Shown: positions 42,411-51,190 of the stretch, one piece after another | Position numbering within the stretch: the first letter of the stretch is position 1 | How the letters are laid out: each line of letters starts with the position of its first letter | Origin: Rhizobiaceae bacterium | GTDB lineage: Bacteria; Pseudomonadota; Alphaproteobacteria; Rhizobiales; Rhizobiaceae | Assembly (NCBI GenBank): GCA_019635715.1 | Contig: JAHBYY010000003.1 | Coordinates: 58,785-122,784 of the forward strand | DNA: 64,000 bases | Direction: 5' to 3' | Program-made: the position numbers and the translations under genes | The notes under the pieces: model-generated | Seen by the model: only the letters and a program-made list of their open reading frames with translations | Told to the model about the DNA's origin: nothing | The model's database searches: none

Positions 42411-43961
42411 ATGGCAGGACATCTGACGCTCGGCGTCGACATCGGCACGACCAATGTGAAGGCGGCGATCCTCAACACCGATACCGGCAAGCTGGTCGCC
42501 TTCGGCTCGCAGGAGCATCCGCTGTTCCATCCCTTTCCGGGCTGGGCCGAGCAGGAAGCCGGAAACTACTGGAGCGCCGTGGTCTCGGCCATCCGCCAGT
42601 GCCTCGACCAGGGCAATTTCGCCGACGACATCGCCGCGGTGGCGCTGTCCGGCCTGGTCGGCGTCACCCTGCCGGTCAGCGACCAGGGCAAGCCGCTGCG
42701 CGCCGCGATGATCTGGATGGATTCGCGTTCCGAGGAGGAATGCGAGGACATCCGCCGCAGCGTCGGCGAGAAGACCATCAACAAGAACAACGGCAACCGT
42801 GTCGCGCCGTGGTTCATCGATCCCAAGGCGCTGTGGATCAAGAAGCACGAGCCCCACATCTTCAACGCGACCCACAAATTCCTGTCGCCGTCGGGCTACT
42901 GCACCTACCGCATGTGCGGCAACTTCACCATGAACACCGGCGATGCCGGCCTCGCCTACGCCTATGAATACCAGAAGGAGCGCTGGAACGAGTCGATCGC
43001 CAAGGCCATCGGCATCCCGCTGGAGAAACTGCCGCGGCTCTACCAGAGCCACGAGGTCGTCGGCGAGGTCACCAAGCAGGCCGCCGAGGAGACGGGCCTG
43101 CGACCGGGCACGATCGTCGCCGCCGGCGGCACCGACATCAGCTCCGCGGCGCTCGGCGTCGGCGTCACCAAGGCCGGCGAGGCCTACTATTCGATGGGCA
43201 CCGGCTCCAACCTCGGCATCATGATCCCGACCGAGCAGAACGTCGAGGAATACCGCATCCTGAAATGGCCGCACGTCCTGCCCGGCCTGACCATGTTCGA
43301 CGGGCCGATGGCGTTCACCGGCGCCTCGCTCAAATGGTTCCGCGATCAGTTCGGCGATGTCGAGTTCCGGCTCGCCGAACGCATGGGCCACAATGTCTTC
43401 GACCTGTTCACCGAACAGGCCAAGCAGGTCTCGCCGGGCTCGGACGGCCTGCTCTACCTTCCCTATCTCGGCAACACGCTGTCGCCCAACTGGAACAGCA
43501 ATGCCTGCGGCGTGTTCTTCGGCGTCCGGCCGACCACGGCGCGTGCGACCTTCATCCGCTCGCTGATCGAGGGCGTGGCCTTCGACCTCTATTCCAACGT
43601 CAAGGTCGCCAATGCGGCGGGCGTCAGGGTCGACGGGCTGATCCTCAACGGCGGGCCGACCAAGAGCCGCTTCTGGAACCAGATCACCGCCAACGTCCTC
43701 AACCTGCCGCTGAAGGTGCCGGACATCGGCGAGGCGGCGCCGATCGGCGATGCGATCCTCGCCGGCGTGGCGGCCGGCATCTACAAGTCGCCCGTCGAGC
43801 CGCTCGACAAGATCGTCCGCATCAAGGAGACGATCGAACCGGATGCCAAGCTGCACGAACGCTACGAAGCGTTCTTCGAGGTCTGGTCGTCGGTCTACCA
43901 GAACCTGCGCGGCGACATGGATCGCCACCGCGCGCTGCTCAACAAATACTACGCGGGCTGA
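42411..43961 (+). CDS. FGGY-family carbohydrate kinase (xylulokinase-like)
   Basis: A 516-residue two-domain sugar kinase. The first ATP-phosphate motif GVDIGTTNVKA lies at residues 8-18; MIWMDSRSEEE marks the sugar-binding catalytic Asp region; AGGTDISSAALG and YSMGTGSNLG form the second half; the FGGY signature appears as LNGGPTKSRFWNQITANVL. It is closest by eye to xylulokinases, but FGGY kinases phosphorylate many sugars and polyols (ribulose, erythritol, glycerol). Placed inside the ABC operon, it should phosphorylate the imported compound or the product of its dealkylation. It is followed in 4 bases by the ATPase gene. Confidence 0.86.
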   Translation: MAGHLTLGVDIGTTNVKAAILNTDTGKLVAFGSQEHPLFHPFPGWAEQEAGNYWSAVVSAIRQCLDQGNFADDIAAVALSGLVGVTLPVSDQGKPLRAAMIWMDSRSEEECEDIRRSVGEKTINKNNGNRVAPWFIDPKALWIKKHEPHIFNATHKFLSPSGYCTYRMCGNFTMNTGDAGLAYAYEYQKERWNESIAKAIGIPLEKLPRLYQSHEVVGEVTKQAAEETGLRPGTIVAAGGTDISSAALGVGVTKAGEAYYSMGTGSNLGIMIPTEQNVEEYRILKWPHVLPGLTMFDGPMAFTGASLKWFRDQFGDVEFRLAERMGHNVFDLFTEQAKQVSPGSDGLLYLPYLGNTLSPNWNSNACGVFFGVRPTTARATFIRSLIEGVAFDLYSNVKVANAAGVRVDGLILNGGPTKSRFWNQITANVLNLPLKVPDIGEAAPIGDAILAGVAAGIYKSPVEPLDKIVRIKETIEPDAKLHERYEAFFEVWSSVYQNLRGDMDRHRALLNKYYAG

Positions 43962-43965
43962 CCAG

Positions 43966-45459
43966 ATGACCGAGCCGGCGCCGCTTCTCGAGGTGAAGTC
44001 GATCCGCAAGACCTTTCCCGGCGTACTTGCGCTGGCCGACGTCACCTTCGACCTCCGCGCCGGCGAGGTCCATTCGCTGGTCGGCGAGAACGGCGCGGGC
44101 AAGTCGACGCTTCTGTCGATCATGAACGGGCTGATCTCGCCGGACAGCGGCGAGATCAGGATCGGCGGCGAGACGGTCGTTCTCAGCGATCCGACCGTGG
44201 CGCTCGGCAAGCGCCTGGCGCTCGTCCATCAGGAACTTGTGCTCTGCCCCAATCTCAGCGTGGCCGAGAACATCTTCCTGGGGCGCGAGCCCGCGGCACG
44301 GGCAGGCAGCAACCGCCGCGCCACCCTGATCGGCATGGCGCAGGACCTGCTGGACGAGATCCATGTGACGCTCGACCCGACGCGTCCGGTCGGCGAGCTC
44401 AGCCTCAACGAGCAGCAGATCGTCGAGATCTGCCGGGCGCTCGCCAGCCGGCCGAACATCCTCGTCTTCGACGAGCCCACCGCCTCGTTGAACGACGACC
44501 AGGTCGCGCATCTCCTGGCGATCATCCGCAAGCTGAAGGCGAACGGGCTGGGCATCGTCTACGTCTCGCACCGGCTCGGCGAGGTGCTCGACATTTCCGA
44601 CCGGGTGACCGTGCTGCGCGACGGGCATGTCGTCGGCACGCGCGACATCGGCGGGCTGACGGAGGCGGCGCTCGTTTCGATGATGGTCGGCCGCGAGCAC
44701 AAGCCGGGGCAGACCGCCTTCCGCGAGCGGCAGCATGGCGACACGGCGCTCGAGGCGCGCGCCATCGGCAAGGCCGATGTCTTCGACGACGTCTCGCTGG
44801 ACGTGCGCGCCGGCGAGATCGTCGGGATCGCCGGCCTGCTCGGCTGCCAGCGCGAGGCGGTGGTCCGGGCGATTTTCGGCGCCACGGCGATCGACAGCGG
44901 CGAAATCCGGGTGCGCGGCAAGCCGGTACACATGAGGTCGCCGCGCGACGCCATCGAGGCGGGCATCGGCTTCATGCCGGCCGACCGCAAGGGCGAGGGC
45001 CTGGTGCTGCCGATGAATGTCGGCGACAATCTGGGGCTGACGATCCTGAGACGGCTCGGCCGTCTCGGCATGCTGCGGCGGCGCCAGCGCAATGTGCTCG
45101 GCACCGAGGTGGTCCGCAAGCTGGCGGTGAAGGCAAGCGGGCTGTCGCAGACGGTCTCGCAGCTTTCGGGAGGCAATCAGCAGAAGATCGTCATCGGCAA
45201 ATGGATCCTGCGCGGCGGCGACATCGTCATCGCCGAGGATCCGACGCGCGGCGTCGATGTCGGCGCAAAATTCGAGATCTGGCGCACCATTCAGGGGCTC
45301 GCGGAGCAAGGCAAGGCGGTGATCCTGCTGACCACCGAGCTCCAGGAGATGATGGATGCCTGCGACCGCATCCTGGTGATGAGCCGCGGACGGGTGACCG
45401 GCCACTTTCACCGCCGCGACTTCTCCGCCGAGGCCATCGCCCACTGCTTCGTCACCTGA
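43966..45459 (+). CDS. Sugar ABC transporter ATP-binding protein (two NBDs)
   Basis: A 497-residue tandem ATPase. The first domain has Walker A VGENGAGKST and Walker B ILVFDEPTASL with a loose signature (LSLNEQQIVEI). The second has QLSGGNQQKIVIGKW and IAEDPTRGVDVG, where the expected D-E-P is E-D-P, a swap at the Walker B and catalytic acids that parallels the change in the other sugar ATPase of this window. ATG 43966 fits the family N-terminus (MTEPAPLLEVKSIRKTF); the frame stays open upstream inside the kinase gene. It serves the binding protein and the two permeases upstream. Confidence 0.88.
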   Translation: MTEPAPLLEVKSIRKTFPGVLALADVTFDLRAGEVHSLVGENGAGKSTLLSIMNGLISPDSGEIRIGGETVVLSDPTVALGKRLALVHQELVLCPNLSVAENIFLGREPAARAGSNRRATLIGMAQDLLDEIHVTLDPTRPVGELSLNEQQIVEICRALASRPNILVFDEPTASLNDDQVAHLLAIIRKLKANGLGIVYVSHRLGEVLDISDRVTVLRDGHVVGTRDIGGLTEAALVSMMVGREHKPGQTAFRERQHGDTALEARAIGKADVFDDVSLDVRAGEIVGIAGLLGCQREAVVRAIFGATAIDSGEIRVRGKPVHMRSPRDAIEAGIGFMPADRKGEGLVLPMNVGDNLGLTILRRLGRLGMLRRRQRNVLGTEVVRKLAVKASGLSQTVSQLSGGNQQKIVIGKWILRGGDIVIAEDPTRGVDVGAKFEIWRTIQGLAEQGKAVILLTTELQEMMDACDRILVMSRGRVTGHFHRRDFSAEAIAHCFVT

Positions 45460-45556
45460 TGCGATACCGATAACAGTATGGGAACAATGAATTTTCCTTT
45501 CGGCGGGCCGGTCTTTATTGGTCAGCGTACCGAATACAGACTGAAGGAGACGGACC

Positions 45557-46552
45557 ATGCAGGGTAATGCCTCGGCGAGCTATGCCGGCATTGGCGGCAT
45601 CGGCAGCAAGATCTGGCCGCTGACCGGCCCGGAAATCATCTCGCGCGACACGCTGAAGACGTTGCGCATGCGCAGCAACGGGCCGGGCCTGCTGCGGCTG
45701 GTCGTCCATCTCGCGGCGCTGCTGCTGACCGGAACGCTCGTCTATCTCGCATCGTGGACGCTCTGGCTGCAGATCCCTGCCATGCTGCTCTACGGCGTGG
45801 TGATCGTCCTGCTCTTCGCGCCGCTGCACGAATGCTCGCACGGCACGGCCTTTCACTCGCGCTGGATCAACCATGTGGTCGGCTTCGCGGTCGCGGCCTT
45901 CACGCTCCGGCCGTTCCTCTATTTCAAGTACCGTCATGCCGCGCACCACACCTACACGCAGCACGAGGACCATGATCCGGACATCGTGCCGTTCCCGACC
46001 TCGATGCGCGATTATTTCGCGCAGATCCTCGGCCTGTCCTTCTGGCCGAAGCTGATCGGCACGCTGTGGCGCGGCTGTACCGGTCGCTTCACCGAAGAGG
46101 AGCGCACCTTCCTGCCGGAGTCGGTGTTCAAGACGGTGATGCTGGAAATCCGTCTGCTCGTCGTGCTGTACATTCTGATCGCCGCCGTCTCGATCTACTT
46201 CGGATCGACGGTCGCGCTGGTCTACTGGCTGCTGCCGCGCATCATGGGCGAGCCGGTGCTGCGCGCCATCCGCATGGCGGAGCATACGGGGGCGGAAGAG
46301 AGCCCGAATCTGCTCGCCAACACCCGCACGACGCTCGCCAATCCGGTTCTGCGGATGCTCTACTGGAACATGCCGTTCCACGCCGAGCACCATCTGGCGT
46401 CGTCGGTGCCGTTCCATGCCCTGCAGCGCCTGCACGACGAGGTATCGCCGCACCTGCAATGCGTCAGCAAGGGTTATGTCCAGGTGCATCGGGAGATCAT
46501 CCGCGAGGTGATCGGCAATCGCCGGCGGGCCACCGCCGGGCAGGGAGCCTGA
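45557..46552 (+). CDS. Membrane di-iron enzyme of the fatty acid desaturase/hydroxylase fold
   Basis: A 331-residue integral membrane protein with about four to six hydrophobic segments and the three histidine boxes of the desaturase/alkane hydroxylase superfamily: HECSH (91-95), HAAHH (127-131) and HAEHH (285-289), plus His136 and His243 as likely extra iron ligands. These bind a non-heme di-iron centre that desaturates or hydroxylates. The spacing fits desaturase-fold enzymes and not long AlkB-type ones. Between the last ABC gene and this one is a 97-base gap that may hold its own promoter, with AAGGAG before the ATG. A ferredoxin reductase follows in 6 bases and a Rieske ferredoxin heads the operon, so hydroxylation or oxidative dealkylation of the imported substrate is a better guess than fatty acid desaturation. 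Confidence 0.82.
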   Translation: MQGNASASYAGIGGIGSKIWPLTGPEIISRDTLKTLRMRSNGPGLLRLVVHLAALLLTGTLVYLASWTLWLQIPAMLLYGVVIVLLFAPLHECSHGTAFHSRWINHVVGFAVAAFTLRPFLYFKYRHAAHHTYTQHEDHDPDIVPFPTSMRDYFAQILGLSFWPKLIGTLWRGCTGRFTEEERTFLPESVFKTVMLEIRLLVVLYILIAAVSIYFGSTVALVYWLLPRIMGEPVLRAIRMAEHTGAEESPNLLANTRTTLANPVLRMLYWNMPFHAEHHLASSVPFHALQRLHDEVSPHLQCVSKGYVQVHREIIREVIGNRRRATAGQGA

Positions 46553-46558
46553 GTCGCG

Positions 46559-47803
46559 ATGACCGCCGCCGGGAGGACGGCAGGCGTCGTCATCATCGGG
46601 GCCGGCCATGCCGGCGGACGCACCGCTGAACGCCTGCGGCACGGTGGCTACGTCGGCCCGATCGACGTGGTCGGCATCGAGCGCGAACTGCCCTATGAGC
46701 GGCCGCCGCTGTCCAAGGGCGTGCTGACGGCGCCCGAGGTTCCGGCCAACGCCTATCTGCTGCCGGCGTCGAAATGGGCCGAGCTCGGCGTAAAATTCCA
46801 CCTCGGCTGCGAGGCGCTGTGGATCGACCGGGTCGGCAAGGCGGTCACCGTTTCGAACGGCACCGTGCTGCCCTACCGCAAGGTGGTGATCGCCACCGGA
46901 CTGGTGCCGCGCCGGCTGCCGGCGCTCGCCCCGGTCGCGGCGAACGTGATCCATCTCCGCACCTTTCAGGATGCCGTCGCGCTGCGCCAGATGATCGGCG
47001 CCGGCCGGCGGGCCGTTCTGATCGGCGCCGGCCTGATCGGGCTCGAGACCGCGGCGAGCGCGGTCAAGCGCGGCGCCGCTGTCACCGTCATCGAGGCCGC
47101 CGACCGTCCGCTGTCCCGCTTCGTGCCGGCCTATCTCGCCGCATGGCTGGCCGGCCTGCACGCCGCGGCGGGCGTCGACATACGGTGCGGCAGGCGGGTC
47201 GTCGATTCCGCCGACGCTGGCGGCGTCGCCCGGCTGGTGCTCGACAACGGTGCGCATATCGAGGCGGATCTCGTGCTGGTCGGCATAGGCGGGGTCCCCA
47301 ACGACCGCATCGCCCGCAATGCCGGCCTTTCCGGGGAAAACGGCGTCGTCGTCAACGAGTTCGGCCAGACCAGCGATCCCGACATTTTCGCGGTCGGCGA
47401 CGTTGCTGCGCATTTTTCCCCGCTGTTCGCGCGCCGCTGGCGGCTGGAGTCGTGGAAGAACGCGGAGGACATGGCCGCGGTGGCGGCGGCCCATATCTGC
47501 GGCAGCGCGGCTCCCTATGTGGAGACGCCCTGGTTCTGGACGGATCAGTACGACCACAACATCCAGGTCGCCGGCGTTCCGGGGGACACCGTCCCGTCGT
47601 TCGAACGCGGCCGTCCGGGAGACCGTGGCTATCTTGCCTATTTCGTCGAGGATGGCCGGCTGCGCGGCGCTATCGGCATCGGATGCGGCCGCGACGTCCG
47701 CCTGGCGCGCGAGGCGATCAAGGCGGGCGGGCGCGTCGATCCCGGCGATCTCGCGGCAAGGGGGTTCGCGGCGACGGCGGCCCGGGCGAGGCGGGCGTCG
47801 TGA
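46559..47803 (+). CDS. FAD-dependent ferredoxin reductase (oxygenase reductase type)
   Basis: A 414-residue flavoprotein of the BphA4/rubredoxin reductase family. The FAD motif VVIIGAGHAGGRTAERL starts near residue 9, ERELPYERPPLSKG follows, the NAD motif AVLIGAGLIGLETAASA lies near 150, DIFAVGDVAAH near 280, and ESWKNAEDMAAVAAAHI with TPWFWTDQYDHNIQVAG closes the domain in the form usual for oxygenase reductases. It moves electrons from NAD(P)H to a ferredoxin, here surely the Rieske protein at the start of the operon. Its stop overlaps the GTG start of the alcohol dehydrogenase (GTGA). Confidence 0.9.
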   Translation: MTAAGRTAGVVIIGAGHAGGRTAERLRHGGYVGPIDVVGIERELPYERPPLSKGVLTAPEVPANAYLLPASKWAELGVKFHLGCEALWIDRVGKAVTVSNGTVLPYRKVVIATGLVPRRLPALAPVAANVIHLRTFQDAVALRQMIGAGRRAVLIGAGLIGLETAASAVKRGAAVTVIEAADRPLSRFVPAYLAAWLAGLHAAAGVDIRCGRRVVDSADAGGVARLVLDNGAHIEADLVLVGIGGVPNDRIARNAGLSGENGVVVNEFGQTSDPDIFAVGDVAAHFSPLFARRWRLESWKNAEDMAAVAAAHICGSAAPYVETPWFWTDQYDHNIQVAGVPGDTVPSFERGRPGDRGYLAYFVEDGRLRGAIGIGCGRDVRLAREAIKAGGRVDPGDLAARGFAATAARARRAS

Positions 47804-48909
47804 TCAGGTCCCGCGCCGCGGTCTGCATTGGACCGAACACGCCGCTCGTCGTCCAGGAGATCGATGTCGCGCCGCCCGGTTTCGGCGAAGCGCTCGTCGA
47901 GATCGTCGCGTCGGGCCTGTGCCACACCGATCTGACCGCGCTGGACGGGATGAACGCCTCCAGCGTCTATCCGCTTGTTCCGGGCCATGAGGGGGCGGGG
48001 CGCGTCGTGGAGGTTGGCGAGGGCGTCCGCGACCTCAAGCCCGGCGACCACGTTATTCCGCTCTACGGGCCGGAATGCAAGGAATGCCGGATGTGCCTGA
48101 GCGGCCGCACCAATCTGTGCTGGACGATCAAGCCGACACGCGACAGGGGCGTCATGCCGGACGGGACCTCCCGGTTCCGCTGCGACGACGCCTCGGTGCA
48201 TCATTTCATGGGCACCTCGACGCTGTCGCGATACACGGTGGTGCCGGAGATCGCGCTGGCCAAGGTCCGTCCCGACGCGCCGCTGGACAAGGTCTGCCTG
48301 TTCGGCTGCGGGGTCACCACCGGCGTCGGAGCTGCCTTGTCGGAGATCCGCGCCGGCGACGACGTGGCGGTCTTCGGCCTCGGCGGCATAGGGATCAACG
48401 TCGTTCAGGGCGCCCGGCTGGCCGGCGCGCGGCGGATCATCGGCATCGATGTCACGGAGCGCAAGAACGACCTTGCCATCGCCTACGGCATGACCGATTT
48501 CGTCCATGCCGGCCGCGAGGCCGGTCGCGTGGTCCAGGCCATCCGCGAGATCGCCTCGGGCGGCGTCGACGTCGCCTTCGAGTGCACGGGGCTCGTCCCG
48601 GTGATGCGGCAGGCCTTCGACTGCTGCCAGCCCGCATGGGGCACGGCCGTGCTGCTCGGCGTCGAGCCGCCGGGGGCCGAGATGGGCTTTCCGCCGGTCG
48701 GCGTGCGCTACGGCCGAACCATCAAGGGCAGCTATTTCGGCGGGGTGAAGGGGCGCAGCGGTCTCGGCCGGCTGGTCGACTTCTACATGGACGGACGGCT
48801 CGACCTCGACCGCCAGATCACTCACACCCTCCAACTGGAGGAGGTGAACCACGGGTTCGACCTGATGCGTGCCGGCGAGTCGGTGCGCAGCGTCGTGCGG
48901 TTCGAGTGA
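47800..48909 (+). CDS. Class III-type zinc alcohol dehydrogenase (formaldehyde dehydrogenase-like)
   Basis: A 369-residue medium-chain dehydrogenase that strongly resembles glutathione-dependent formaldehyde dehydrogenase. Catalytic zinc ligands are Cys41 (CHTD), His63-Glu64 (GHEGAG) and Cys170 (GCGVTTGVG); structural zinc ligands are Cys93, 96, 99 and 107. GLGGIGINVVQGARLAGA is the NAD site, and DGTSRF, HHFMGTSTLSRYTVV and SYFGGVKGRSGL match class III segments. The start is a GTG overlapping the reductase stop. The usual class III substrate is S-hydroxymethylglutathione, formed from formaldehyde, so its place beside an oxygenase hints at oxidative demethylation. Other long-chain or aromatic alcohols remain possible. 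Confidence 0.84.
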   Translation: MIRSRAAVCIGPNTPLVVQEIDVAPPGFGEALVEIVASGLCHTDLTALDGMNASSVYPLVPGHEGAGRVVEVGEGVRDLKPGDHVIPLYGPECKECRMCLSGRTNLCWTIKPTRDRGVMPDGTSRFRCDDASVHHFMGTSTLSRYTVVPEIALAKVRPDAPLDKVCLFGCGVTTGVGAALSEIRAGDDVAVFGLGGIGINVVQGARLAGARRIIGIDVTERKNDLAIAYGMTDFVHAGREAGRVVQAIREIASGGVDVAFECTGLVPVMRQAFDCCQPAWGTAVLLGVEPPGAEMGFPPVGVRYGRTIKGSYFGGVKGRSGLGRLVDFYMDGRLDLDRQITHTLQLEEVNHGFDLMRAGESVRSVVRFE

Positions 48910-49739
48910 CCGCGGCGCCGAGGCTCGACAACGAAGCCGGTTACGTCTTCCGCGACCGCCATCCGGAGCGGGGCGAGGTGTACCGGCGATACGACGAGGC
49001 GAGCGCCGCGGCCCGCGCCCGCCTCGACTGCCGGCTCGACCTGCGCTACGGCGGCCATGCGCGCCAGCGCTTCGACCTTTTTCCCGCCGGACCAGGGGCT
49101 CCGCTGCTGGTGTTCATCCATGGCGGCTACTGGCAAAGCCTCGACAAGGAGCGCTTCTCCTTCGTCGCCTCGGCCTTGGTGAAGCGCGGCTTCACGGTGG
49201 CGCTTCCCGCCTATCCTTTGGCACCTGAAGTCCGGGTGGAGCAGATCGTGCGGTCCGTCGACACAGCATTCGACGCGATCGTCGCGACGCTCGATGCGCC
49301 GCCGCCGTTCTGGATCGCCTGCGGCCATTCCGCCGGCGGGCATCTGGCGGCGATGCTTGCGATCGCCCGATCCGGCGGTCCGATTCCGCTCGCCGCCTGC
49401 ATAGCGATCAGCGGCATCTTCGACCTGGAGCCGTTGATCCGAACCTCGCTGAACCGGGCGCTGGCGCTCGACCTTGTGTCCGCGCAGGATTTGAGCCCCT
49501 GTCGCAAGCAGCCGGCCGACTGTCGCCTCCTTGCCTATGTCGGCGCGGACGAGACCGGCGAATTCGACCGGCAATCCCGCGACTTCGCGCGGCACTGGCG
49601 GCGGTCCGGAGCACAATCGGACTGCGTCGCCTTGCGAAACCGCAACCATTACACGATCCTGAGCGATCTGCTGGAGCAGCGGTCTTCGATAGCGGAAGGA
49701 ATTGTCGGGGCGGCGGAAGCCTTTCGCCGGGGGGAGTAG
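48906..49739 (+). CDS. Alpha/beta hydrolase (arylformamidase/esterase-like)
   Basis: A 277-residue alpha/beta-fold hydrolase. The oxyanion-hole motif IHGGYWQSLDK (about 71-81) and nucleophile elbow GHSAGGHLAAM (Ser122) are as in kynurenine formamidase-like esterases; a late acid and His (RNHYTIL) complete the triad. The GTG start overlaps the alcohol dehydrogenase stop by 4 bases, so it belongs to the same operon. It could hydrolyse a formyl ester or S-formylglutathione made by the dehydrogenase, or an ester on the imported compound; S-formylglutathione hydrolases of the FrmB type look different, so the former is only a possibility. Confidence 0.76.
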   Translation: MTAAPRLDNEAGYVFRDRHPERGEVYRRYDEASAAARARLDCRLDLRYGGHARQRFDLFPAGPGAPLLVFIHGGYWQSLDKERFSFVASALVKRGFTVALPAYPLAPEVRVEQIVRSVDTAFDAIVATLDAPPPFWIACGHSAGGHLAAMLAIARSGGPIPLAACIAISGIFDLEPLIRTSLNRALALDLVSAQDLSPCRKQPADCRLLAYVGADETGEFDRQSRDFARHWRRSGAQSDCVALRNRNHYTILSDLLEQRSSIAEGIVGAAEAFRRGE

Positions 49740-49743
49740 GGGT

Positions 49744-50628
49744 TTGAACGGCTCGAGCAAGCTGCATTTCGTCAATTTCAGCCAGCTACGGTCTTTTTAT
49801 GCGGTCGGACGCGAACTCAGCTTCACCAAGGCGGCCGAGCTGCTGCACATCGGCCAGCCGACGGTCACGACCCAGGTGAAGGCGCTGGAGGAAACCTACG
49901 ACGTTCAACTGTTCCTGCGCTCGCCGCGCGGCCTGCGCCTGACCGACGCCGGCGAAGCGCTGCTGACCGTCGCCCGCCAGATCTTCTCGCTCGAGGAGCA
50001 GGCGGTCGGCATCCTCAGCGCGGAAGGCAACCAGGTTTCCGGCAAGCTGCGCGTCGGAACGGTCGGGCCGTTCTTCGTCATGAACCTGCTTTCGGCCTTC
50101 CACACCCGCTATCCCCTGATGCAGGTGTTCCTCGAAAGCGGCAATTCCGACGTCGTCTACAACAAGCTGCTCAACTACGAGGTCGACGTGGCCATCATCG
50201 GCCGCGACTACGACGACCCGCGCCTCGACGCCATCCACCTCGGCCGCCACGAGGTCATCATCTTTGTCCACCGCGACCATCCCTGGGGCGGAAGGCAGCA
50301 CATCGACCTTGCCGAACTCGACGGCCAGCGGATGATTTCGCGCGAGCAGGGATCCATGACGCGGCGCGCGCTGGAGGACCGGCTCGACCAGTACCGGGTG
50401 CGTCCGAACGTCGTGATGGAGGTGCCGCGCGACGCCGTGCGCGAAGCCGTCGCCGCGGGCCTCGGAGCGGGCATCGTCTCGATCACCGAGTTCGTGCCCG
50501 ACGATCGCCTGACGGCCCTGCGGGTGGCGGACCACAAGCCTTTTACGGAGTCCTACGCGGTCTGCCTGAAGGTGCGGCGCTCGCTGCGCCCGATCGACGC
50601 CTTCATGCAGCTAGTGCAGCAGGGCTGA
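49744..50628 (+). CDS. LysR-family transcriptional regulator
   Basis: A 294-residue LysR regulator with a TTG start preceded by a GGGGGGAG site. The N-terminal HTH (about 10-70) reads FYAVGRELSFTKAAELLHIG, then QPTVTTQVKALEETYDVQLF. The effector domain (about 95-290) has the usual two lobes, including KLRVGTVGPFFVMNLLSAFH and AVAAGLGAGIVSITEF. By eye it resembles LysR proteins linked to aminoethylphosphonate and related catabolic genes. It is the last gene of the long Rieske-desaturase operon, 4 bases after the hydrolase, so it is probably cotranscribed and autoregulated and controls the pathway. Confidence 0.85.
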   Translation: MNGSSKLHFVNFSQLRSFYAVGRELSFTKAAELLHIGQPTVTTQVKALEETYDVQLFLRSPRGLRLTDAGEALLTVARQIFSLEEQAVGILSAEGNQVSGKLRVGTVGPFFVMNLLSAFHTRYPLMQVFLESGNSDVVYNKLLNYEVDVAIIGRDYDDPRLDAIHLGRHEVIIFVHRDHPWGGRQHIDLAELDGQRMISREQGSMTRRALEDRLDQYRVRPNVVMEVPRDAVREAVAAGLGAGIVSITEFVPDDRLTALRVADHKPFTESYAVCLKVRRSLRPIDAFMQLVQQG

Positions 50629-50742
50629 GCCGCCGCCACGCGCCCCGCGGCCGGGGACAACCATTTTCCTCGTCATGCGTTATCGCCGACATGCGGCGCT
50701 GGCCTCGCCGGTGCCGTGCAAGGCGAGACGAGGAGGACTGCC

Positions 50743-51075
50743 ATGAAACGCATACTTCCCGCCCTGCATGAGGGCCATGCTCCTGTCGATCTTCACAATG
50801 CCTTCGCCGACGCGCTCGATGCCTTCGACGACTGGGGTCTGGGTGCGCCCGAGCCCGCGGTGGAGTTCGGCGGCGACCAGGTCGCGATCAGCGCCGTTTT
50901 CGGCCGGATGCGCACCTGCGACGATATCCTTCCGGAGAGATTGCGCCTCGCCGTCGACGACATCGTCGGCCCGGGTGCCCTGGACACGGGCGCGTCGGCG
51001 CCGGTCAGGCTCGCCGACGCGGCTCTGCGTCTGCGCGCCCTGTGCGTCGAGCGCTTGACGAAGGGAGGGGGCTAG
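50743..51075 (+). CDS. Small conserved hypothetical protein
   Basis: A 110-residue acidic soluble protein, start at ATG 50743 with AGGAGGA 7 bases before it. It begins KRILPALHEGHAPVDLHNAF, then has an amphipathic segment and a DIVGPGALDTG stretch. There are two cysteines but no recognised motif. It lies 114 bases after the LysR gene and stands alone. I do not recognise the family. Confidence 0.5.
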   Translation: MKRILPALHEGHAPVDLHNAFADALDAFDDWGLGAPEPAVEFGGDQVAISAVFGRMRTCDDILPERLRLAVDDIVGPGALDTGASAPVRLADAALRLRALCVERLTKGGG

Positions 51076-51149
51076 CAAACCGTTTCCAATTCCAGTTGCG
51101 GGACGGAAAATCCGTCCCGCAAACCTCTCGAAAATCGCAATCGACAAAT

Positions 51150-51166
51150 TCTACCAGTGTTGTAGA
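51150..51166 (+). promoter_or_regulatory. Palindromic operator-like site upstream of a small membrane protein
   Basis: TCTACCAGTGTTGTAGA has perfect 5-base outer arms (TCTAC/GTAGA) around 7 bases. It lies 24 bases before the start of the 44-residue protein, where a repressor would overlap the promoter. The cognate regulator is unknown. Confidence 0.35.
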
Positions 51167-51190
51167 TTAAAAATCGCGACGGAGGTTGAT

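Noticed and set aside
41292-44210. A 972-codon minus-strand open frame
   Set aside because: It covers the antisense of permease, kinase and ATPase genes with clear family motifs; composition is that of a shadow frame.
45557-46552. Reading the desaturase-fold protein as a housekeeping lipid desaturase
   Set aside because: It cannot be excluded, but its place in a catabolic operon with its own ferredoxin and reductase makes a substrate-oxidising role more likely.
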